From positions 1-6,381 of the forward strand of contig JADFOB010000078.1 in assembly GCA_022563055.1 (NCBI GenBank): a stretch of DNA of 6,381 bases, given 5' to 3'. Shown in pieces: positions 1 to 5,300 of this stretch. Numbering within the stretch: position 1 is the stretch's first letter; every line of letters starts with the position of its first letter. Both the position numbers and the translations under genes were made by a program. The stretch is from Planctomycetota bacterium. GTDB lineage: Bacteria; Planctomycetota; Phycisphaerae; UBA1845. Below the pieces are notes generated by a model. It ran no database searches. It saw only the letters and a list, made by a program, of their open reading frames with translations, and was not told where the DNA came from.

Positions 1-4
1 ATGG

Positions 5-110
5 ACCAAGGAGGCACCGAGAAGAGAGAAAGGCAAGAGACAAGAGGTAAATCGGACACGCCCTGTTGCCTTGCTGCCTTTTCTTCTCTGTGTCTCGGTG
101 TCTCTGCGGT
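5..110. repeat. Imperfect long inverted repeat, purine-rich left arm and pyrimidine-rich right arm
   Basis: The left arm (5-47) is almost all purine plus scattered C, and the right arm (61-110) is roughly its reverse complement. Two blocks match exactly: CACCGAG at 15-21 pairs with CTCGGTG at 94-100, and AAAGGCA at 29-35 pairs with TGCCTTT at 75-81. The spacer (48-60) is about 13 nt, and a small indel separates the two blocks. The element lies about 95 bp beyond the stop of the minus-strand PilZ gene, so it could form a stem-loop in that transcript's 3' region. There is no T-run of a classical terminator. No protein-like sequence is evident in any frame here. It may be a dispersed intergenic element; that is an inference from its low-complexity style. 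Confidence 0.7.
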
Positions 111-204
111 AGTTTGGCTCTGGGGAGTCCGAGGAAAATGTGGTCTGACCGTGGGATCAGATCGCCCGTCGCCCGCTTTACGCTACTTTACGTGTTACGA
201 GGCG

Positions 205-828
205 CTAGCTCGTACACGCCAGACGGCGCAACTGCTCGCGTTGGACCTGGATACTCAGTTGCTGTAGGCCCTCGGCGAGATTGTCGTCCGATTTCTTCGC
301 ATCCGCGCAGTGAAGACCGTAGCGGATCCAGCCTTTCTCCAGCGGTCTGACACTCTGAACGCTGACGTTCCCGATGCACGTTTGGCCCTCATGTTCGATG
401 GACGTATTGACCAGCGTGCCGATGCCGTAGTGCTTGGCAGCGATGACGGAAAAGCCGGTCGCACTCACGTCCAGAACGGCGCAAGAAGACTCCGGTCCAA
501 ACTGCGCGGACAGCCCCAGCATGATGGTGGACACTCGATAATGCTGGCGACTTTCCGCGGAGACGGGCTCTCCCGTCGTGGTCAATCTAATGATGAAATT
601 CGGATCGGTCTCATCCACGACGTCAATCCGCGCTGCCTGCTGCATGAATTCGCGACTGCGTTCATAGTAGACAAGGATCTCCTGCCCGCTCTCGAGGAAC
701 AGCTCCGATTCCTCGAGCTCGGCTGTGTACACGTCCCCCTGCACACCGACCAGCTTGGCGGGGTGGAGTATGCGCCGCTTGGAGTTTCCCGGATGCTGTA
801 CGAAGAAACCCGATCCAATACCGACCAT
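205..828 (-). CDS. PilZ-domain protein, probable cyclic di-GMP receptor (YcgR-like N-terminal plus PilZ)
   Basis: This encodes a 207-residue soluble protein with no signal peptide or membrane segment. The C-terminal half carries both halves of the PilZ c-di-GMP-binding signature: an RxxxR motif at R94-R98 (sequence RQHYR) and a DxSxxG motif at D120-G125 (DVSATG). Residues about 20-90 resemble the beta-rich N-terminal domain that precedes PilZ in YcgR-type proteins (for example the segment around ILVYYE, 51-56). PilZ proteins bind c-di-GMP and pass the signal to motility, polysaccharide or secretion partners; the partner here cannot be deduced. I chose the ATG at 828 because AGGGAG lies 6 nt upstream. 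The frame continues upstream to a TTG at 927, which would add 33 residues of low-complexity T/K/Q-rich sequence with no homology signal. The gene is transcribed divergently from queF. A long plus-strand frame overlaps it but shows no family motif. Confidence 0.9.
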   Translation of the reverse strand: MVGIGSGFFVQHPGNSKRRILHPAKLVGVQGDVYTAELEESELFLESGQEILVYYERSREFMQQAARIDVVDETDPNFIIRLTTTGEPVSAESRQHYRVSTIMLGLSAQFGPESSCAVLDVSATGFSVIAAKHYGIGTLVNTSIEHEGQTCIGNVSVQSVRPLEKGWIRYGLHCADAKKSDDNLAEGLQQLSIQVQREQLRRLACTS

Positions 829-834
829 CGTTTG

Positions 835-840
835 CTCCCT
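835..840 (-). promoter_or_regulatory. Ribosome binding site of the PilZ gene
   Basis: On the minus strand the sequence AGGGAG sits 6 nt before the ATG at 826-828. It decides the start in favour of this ATG over the upstream in-frame TTG at 925-927. Confidence 0.75.
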
Positions 841-1161
841 CGTCTGTTGTGGCGTAAGAGCGGTCCTTTTCGCGGTGCTCTTAGCGCCTGGGTGGGTCTT
901 TTGAGCCAAGACCAACGACCCGTCCAACGCGGTCGGCGTCGCGTAGTCTCTTGCACTCTCAGGAGCGCTGGACGCGAATGGTCGACCAGCCTATATCGGC
1001 TACGTTGATGGCAGGCCCGAGCAACCGGTTTCCACAGCCGGTCAGCGACCGTCTCTAAATGTATCTCTAGACCCGTCGCGCCGATCGGTCCTCGTTATCG
1101 GAGGGTCCCGCAGATGTTCGTGGCGTCACAAGTCACCTCAGCGCGTGCTCAAACGCTCCGG

Positions 1162-1190
1162 TTGTTTTTGCGGACACCGATCGCTACCCT
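1162..1190 (+). promoter_or_regulatory. Weak sigma70-like promoter candidate for queF
   Basis: TTGTTT (1162-1167) and TACCCT (1185-1190) are separated by 17 nt. Each matches only about half of the E. coli consensus hexamers. Distance to the queF start codon is about 75 nt, which is reasonable for a leader. Matches this weak are expected by chance. Confidence 0.2.
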
Positions 1191-1253
1191 ACTCGCCGGT
1201 TGAAGCGGTGACACAGACGCGGCGTAGCCTGTGTGACGCGGAGCAGCCCCATC

Positions 1254-1259
1254 GGGAGG
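1254..1259 (+). promoter_or_regulatory. Ribosome binding site of queF
   Basis: GGGAGG lies 5 nt before the ATG at 1265. It supports this start over the in-frame GTG at 1145, which would add 40 residues unlike any QueF N-terminus. Confidence 0.8.
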
Positions 1260-1264
1260 CAGTC

Positions 1265-1633
1265 ATGGCTGATCGTTCGACACTCGTAACGTTCGATAAC
1301 CCGCATCCGTCGCGCGACTACGTCATTGAACACCACGTCCACGAATTCACCAGCGTCTGCCCGGTCACGGGGCAGCCGGACTTCGCGGTGGTCACGATTC
1401 GCTACGTGGCCGGCGCCGCCTGCGTCGAACTCAAGAGCCTGAAGCTCTACCTCCAGGGCTATCGGTCTCAGGGCGTGTACTACGAAGACGTGACGAACCG
1501 GATTCTCGATGATCTGGTCGCCTGCTGCCAACCGAAGTGGATGATGGTGGAGTCCACGTGGAGTACGCGCGGCGGCATCCACTCGGTCATCCGCGCGGAG
1601 CATGGAGATCGAGGATTGAGGATTGGAGATTGA
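1265..1633 (+). CDS. queF: NADPH-dependent 7-cyano-7-deazaguanine (preQ0) reductase QueF, unimodular type
   Basis: QueF reduces the nitrile of preQ0 to the aminomethyl group of preQ1 using two NADPH, a late step in making queuosine for the wobble position of GUN-anticodon tRNAs; it acts in the cytoplasm. The 122-residue product has the QueF signature ELKSLKLY (55-62), the catalytic Cys32 in SVCPVTGQPDF with Asp39 seven residues later, and the substrate-binding Glu74 (YYEDVTNRILDDL). Family members commonly have His or Tyr before that Glu; here it is Tyr73. The length fits the short, single-domain T-fold class (B. subtilis type) rather than the long E. coli bimodular type. The ATG is chosen on its Shine-Dalgarno sequence. 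The last nine or so residues (after EHGDRG) and the TGA stop are encoded by the heptamer repeat at 1605-1667, so the native C-terminus has probably been replaced or extended. No queC, queD or queE gene is present in the window. Confidence 0.95.
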   Translation: MADRSTLVTFDNPHPSRDYVIEHHVHEFTSVCPVTGQPDFAVVTIRYVAGAACVELKSLKLYLQGYRSQGVYYEDVTNRILDDLVACCQPKWMMVESTWSTRGGIHSVIRAEHGDRGLRIGD

Positions 1634-1680
1634 GGATTGAGGATTGGAGATTGAAGATTGAAGATTCTCAGTCTTCAGTC
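1605..1680. repeat. Heptamer tandem repeat with 21-bp higher-order period, ending in a small hairpin
   Basis: Nine consecutive 7-mers of the type AGGATTG/GAGATTG/AAGATTG run from 1605 to 1667. They fall into three 21-bp copies, each a GAGATTG-like unit followed by two AGGATTG-like units: 1605-1625, 1626-1646 and 1647-1667. The third copy has drifted to AAGATTG and AAGATTC. The last part (1649-1661) can pair with 1668-1680 (TCAGTCTTCAGTC) through a 13-bp stem with two G-U pairs and a 6-nt loop. The array spans the last codons and stop of queF and fills most of the gap to the CYTH gene. Confidence 0.9.
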
Positions 1681-1696
1681 GTAGGGTAATCCTGTT

Positions 1697-2269
1697 GTGC
1701 ACGAGATCGAAGTCAAACTCCGCGTGGAATCGCATGACCCGATCCGCCGAAGACTCGGCGAACTCGGTGCAAAGCTCATTGGCCGGGTCGTCGAGACCAA
1801 CACCATTTTCGATTCGACGGACGGACGGTTGCGTCAACAGGGCTGCGGGTTACGGGTTCGCTCCACGGTGGATGAGGACGACGGCAAGGTCGCCGCAACA
1901 CTGACGTTCAAAGGCCCCGTGCTTCCAGGCGCATTCAAGCGTCGCGAGGAGCTCGAGGTCGAAATCTCCGACGGTGCCATCGGAGAACAACTGCTGGAAC
2001 GGCTCGGTTTTGTCGGTTTGCTCCGATTTGAGAAGCGGCGTGAGAGCTGGACGTACGGGACGTGCCGCATCGAGTTGGACGAACCTCCGCACATCGGGCG
2101 TTTTGTCGAAATCGAAGGCCCGTCCGAGGATGCGATCCGCAAGGTCCGGATCGAACTGGGGCTCGGCCAAGTTCCCCACGTTCACGCATCCTATATCAAG
2201 CTACTACTGGCGTACTGCCGCGAGCAAGGTCTGACGGAAAAGACCCTGCGATTGAAGATTGAGGATTGA
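1697..2269 (+). CDS. CYTH-domain protein (class IV adenylate cyclase CyaB / thiamine-triphosphatase superfamily)
   Basis: This is a 190-residue cytoplasmic triphosphate-tunnel metalloenzyme. The founding motif ExExK is at the N-terminus (E3, E5, K7 in HEIEVKL). The remaining tunnel residues appear in the usual order: LRVR (R53, R55), TFKGP with K72, the RREELEVE strand (R83, E85, E87, E89), FEKRR (K113, R114, R115), and the closing IELDEP and GRFVEIEG strands (E126, D128, E138, E140). The pattern is closest to CyaB-type class IV adenylate cyclases, but CYTH members also hydrolyse thiamine triphosphate, tripolyphosphate or other organic triphosphates, so the substrate cannot be called. The start is a GTG at 1697, the first start codon after an in-frame TAG at 1682; AGGG lies about 10 nt upstream as a weak ribosome site. 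The terminal residues LKIED and the stop are encoded by the left arm of the hairpin repeat at 2250-2302. It follows queF by 63 bp on the same strand. Confidence 0.92.
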   Translation: MHEIEVKLRVESHDPIRRRLGELGAKLIGRVVETNTIFDSTDGRLRQQGCGLRVRSTVDEDDGKVAATLTFKGPVLPGAFKRREELEVEISDGAIGEQLLERLGFVGLLRFEKRRESWTYGTCRIELDEPPHIGRFVEIEGPSEDAIRKVRIELGLGQVPHVHASYIKLLLAYCREQGLTEKTLRLKIED

Positions 2270-2302
2270 GGATTGACAATCTTCAATCCTCAATCTTCAA
2301 TC
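2250..2302. repeat. Near-perfect inverted repeat of GATTGAA/GATTGAG heptamers (possible transcript-end hairpin)
   Basis: The left arm (2250-2275) and right arm (2277-2302) are 26 nt each and complementary at all but one position. That exception is G2270 opposite T2282, a G-U wobble in RNA. A single base (2276) separates the arms, so the transcript would fold into a long hairpin with a minimal loop. The arms consist of the same heptamer family as the 1605-1667 array. The CYTH stop codon (2267-2269) lies inside the left arm. No T-run follows, so it is not a canonical intrinsic terminator; it could protect mRNA 3' ends or slow polymerase. Confidence 0.9.
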
Positions 2303-2363
2303 TCCACGCCGCCGCTGAGGCTTGCTTGATCGTGGCGAAATACGGTAGTTCAATCGCAACACG

Positions 2364-5300
2364 ATGGCTGAGTGTTACCGACGCATTATCCACAGACCCG
2401 CCGGTGTCGACGACAGTTCCTGGTCGCGGCTAGGCGAACTGCTCAGCGATGCGGTCGACCGGCAGCAAGAACTCGCATCGCACACGAAACACGTTCTTCG
2501 CTTTGAGGGCGGGCTGCAACCGCTGGATGACGCCACCGGATATTTCGTCGAGCATGAGCCGGCTACGAGCCTGTCGATCGGAGGACTCTTCGATCCCTCG
2601 GCGCCGGCGCTGCATGAAGTCCAGCTTGTGCGTGTAACAGCCGCCCTCTATGAGGCGCTTGGCGCGGCACAAACCGCCGAAGGTTCCGGACCAAAGGCAC
2701 ACGGCACCGTCTGCCCCGGCGTCATCCTCTTCGCACCCGACGGCACCGCGAAGGTCACGGATTTTTCCTTGGGACCGGCTGTCTGCACAGCGCTGGGTGA
2801 GGAAGCGTACCTGAACCTGGCGGTCAACCCCGTAGCCACAGGTTCGCCGGGGACGTACGTCACCGGTTCCTGGGAGATCCTCGCCCGCGAGGAGTTTACG
2901 CGCGACGGTCGCCTCTGCGCCTTCATCGATCCCCAGAAGTACGGCGCACAAACGCTCAGCGCGTTCGAGCCCGTTTCCGATGTCATCGCCGCGGCGTTTG
3001 TTCTTCACCTGCTGGCCGAACACCAACATCCCTATCTGCATGACGACCCAACCGCGCATCGACTGGTCGAGATGTCCGAGTTCATGGCTATGGGGCGCTA
3101 CAACGGTGCCCGCAGAGAGGATCTCCGCGAGTCGACGAACCCCGGCGTTCGTATCTGGTGCGATCTGATAGCCAAGGCGCTCTCGCGGATTCCGCAAAAC
3201 CGCCCGTCCCCCAAGCAGGTGGTCGACGCCCTCGCCGATCACCTCCGCCCGGAAGAAGACAGCGATCTCCTCCGCCATCAGCTCGAATCCGTCGAAACGC
3301 TCGTGGGAGACAAACCTTGGGATCAAGTTCGCCAGGCTGCCCGGGATCTTGCCGAGAACAGCGCCGCCCCAGCCGATGTGATCCAGCGCGCCAACGCCAT
3401 CGTGGTTCAGGCCCAGGCGAACCTCCTGCTCGAAGAGGCGCAGCGCGCACTTGATGGCGCAAACTGGTGCGACGCTCAAACGCCGATCGACGCGGCGTTG
3501 AACATGTCCGGGTTGCCGGTGGACCTTGCCGCCGAGGTGCGGAGGATGAACGGACTCGTCGAATCCAGTCTGGCCATGCGTGCGACGTTGGACGAGATTC
3601 AAGAGCGCCTGCAACAGGTCGAGGGCACCGAGCCCTACGAAACGGTGGAGTTGCTGCAGAGGCAACTCGCCCGCCTGGAGGACACCGGTGGTGACCGTGC
3701 GCTTGTCTCGCCCATCGAAAAGCGCGTGTCGGCTTTGCGCGCTGATTTGTCCGATCGATTGAAGGAGGCACTTCCCGCTGCGCAGGCGGCGATGGAGGCG
3801 GACCGAGCCCGCGCCGAGGAATGGATCCAACAACTGGAATCGGGGCTGGAGGGCCAAGCGTGGGATGTGGTCGAGAAGCTTCTGGAAGATCGACCACAAG
3901 TACGAAACTGGCCCGAGGATGTCCTCGCTCAATCTCACGCCGTCCGACGACAACTCGATCAGCATCGGACCGAGCAAGAGCGGCTCGATGCCATCAAAAC
4001 CGACGAAGCGGCCGCACAACTTTGGGTGGACCAGTTACGCCTGGCGGTCGACGCTCATCAATGGGAGCGTGCCCAACAGCTTCTTGGTAGCAAGCCCAAT
4101 TTGGCCCACTGGCCCGAGGATCTCGAGGCCCAGGCGGACCGCCTCGTACCGAGGATTCGCGCTGCGTACGAGAAGCACGAAGCCCAAAAGGGCGCGCGCG
4201 AGTGGTGCGAGCGCCTTCAACAAGCGGTGCAGTCCGACGATCGCAGCGCCGCCGTCACGCTGTTGTCACAGCGCCCGGAGTTGGAAGAGTGGCCGTTGGG
4301 CGCGCTCGATGAAGCCGCCCCCTATCAACGGCAGGCGGAGCAGTGGGCTCAGGACGCGAAGAAGGAGCAGGAGCAACTTACGCAGCAAAACCGCCTGATC
4401 CAGGCGTGGTTGGACCGGGCCAATCAGGCTAGCAAGGACGAACGGTGGGACGAGGCGGTCGGCATTCTCGATGCGCCGCCGCCGCTGGAACACCTTCCCC
4501 AAGACGCTCAAGAGCAGGCCGACAAGCTCCGCGCGTTCTGTCTGGCAAGAACCAGCGCGGAGGCGGCCCAGGAGTTCCAAGCCCGGTGCGAAGCGGTGGA
4601 AACCGTCGCTCGCAACTTCGTCAGGAGTATCGTGTCCCAGCGGTTTGACGGCCTGATCCATACCGACGCAATCAGCGTGGGCGTTCACACGGAGGCCGCC
4701 GGTTCGAATGTCGCCGATGCAGAGTGGTCTGCCGAGGTGGACGTGGGTGCGGGCGATGACCGGGCTAACAAGGCGGAAACAACCTTTGCCTTCACCTTCC
4801 AAGTGAGCCTCGAACCGGCGCAAGTGCGCGATGACGACGGTTCACTCCGGTATCAGCTTATCGACAGCCTGACGAATGTACTCCGCGGGTTGCAGAAGAC
4901 GGCTATCACGGAAGTCATAAAGCCGCTGCGAGACGGGCTGTTTCCACAGGCGGAGCTTGCCGCTTCCACGGATGAACCGACCACGACAATGACGGTGACG
5001 GTGAAGCTGCCCGATTCCAAGGGCGACGCGGGCTCGGTGGAATCCGAACTGCTTTGGGATCCCGTCGGGCTCCGCTGGAGCCACCACGAACCCGAAGCGT
5101 TCGTCCGGCAAGTTTTGCGGATCGCCGCGGATTTGACGGCGGATCGACTCAGTCGTGACCTTCTGGACGCTAGCGAGGAACTTCGACCCTACCGATCAAT
5201 CCTGACGCTCGAAACCTCGCTAGGTACCCTCGACGATCCCGCCACCATCCCCAACTTGTTGGTGCTCGAATGTGGTGTGGCGATCCGCGAGGGTTTGGCC

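Larger units (their letters stand above)
829..1264. other. Divergent intergenic region between the PilZ gene and queF, no gene recognised
   Basis: This 436-bp stretch should hold the promoters of both divergent genes. I see only weak elements: a short inverted repeat (ACCGG 1024-1028 with CCGGT 1038-1042), another (ACACAG 1211-1216 with CTGTGT 1229-1234) about 30 nt before the queF start, and a weak promoter-like pair described separately. Frames run through it as extensions of the queF frame (GTG at 1145) and the PilZ frame (TTG at 927), but neither extension resembles conserved protein. There is no tRNA and no preQ1-riboswitch-like pseudoknot that I can recognise. Confidence 0.6.

Noticed and set aside
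1..267. Plus-strand frame of 88 codons at the window start
   Set aside because: It runs through both arms of the inverted repeat and then the tail of the PilZ gene in antisense; composition is not protein-like.
310..1008. Plus-strand open frame of 232 codons
   Set aside because: It is antisense to the PilZ gene, which has both c-di-GMP motifs and a Shine-Dalgarno sequence; the plus frame has no recognisable motif.
1009..1264. Possible preQ1 riboswitch in front of queF
   Set aside because: No compact pseudoknot with a C-rich loop and A-rich tail could be found; the two short inverted repeats present do not resemble preQ1 classes.
1184..1837. Minus-strand open frame of 217 codons containing a SISNPQS repeat
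   Set aside because: The repeat is the stop-free strand of the heptamer array, and the flanks are antisense to queF and the CYTH gene.
1605..2302. CRISPR array
   Set aside because: The repeat units are 7 bp and contiguous, without unique spacers, and there are no cas genes.
2250..2310. Canonical Rho-independent terminator after the CYTH gene
   Set aside because: The stem is AT-rich and is followed by TCTCCACGCC rather than a T-run, so only a non-canonical end-structure role can be suggested.
2386..2394. Perfect DnaA-box sequence TTATCCACA
   Set aside because: A single box inside coding sequence, with no cluster of further boxes, no AT-rich element and no replication genes nearby; a chance match is likely.
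2430..4019. Minus-strand open frame of 529 codons
   Set aside because: It lies wholly opposite the giant plus-strand gene, shows no domain, and its long openness is explained by codon usage of the sense gene. The plus frame carries kinase landmarks and phased repeats.
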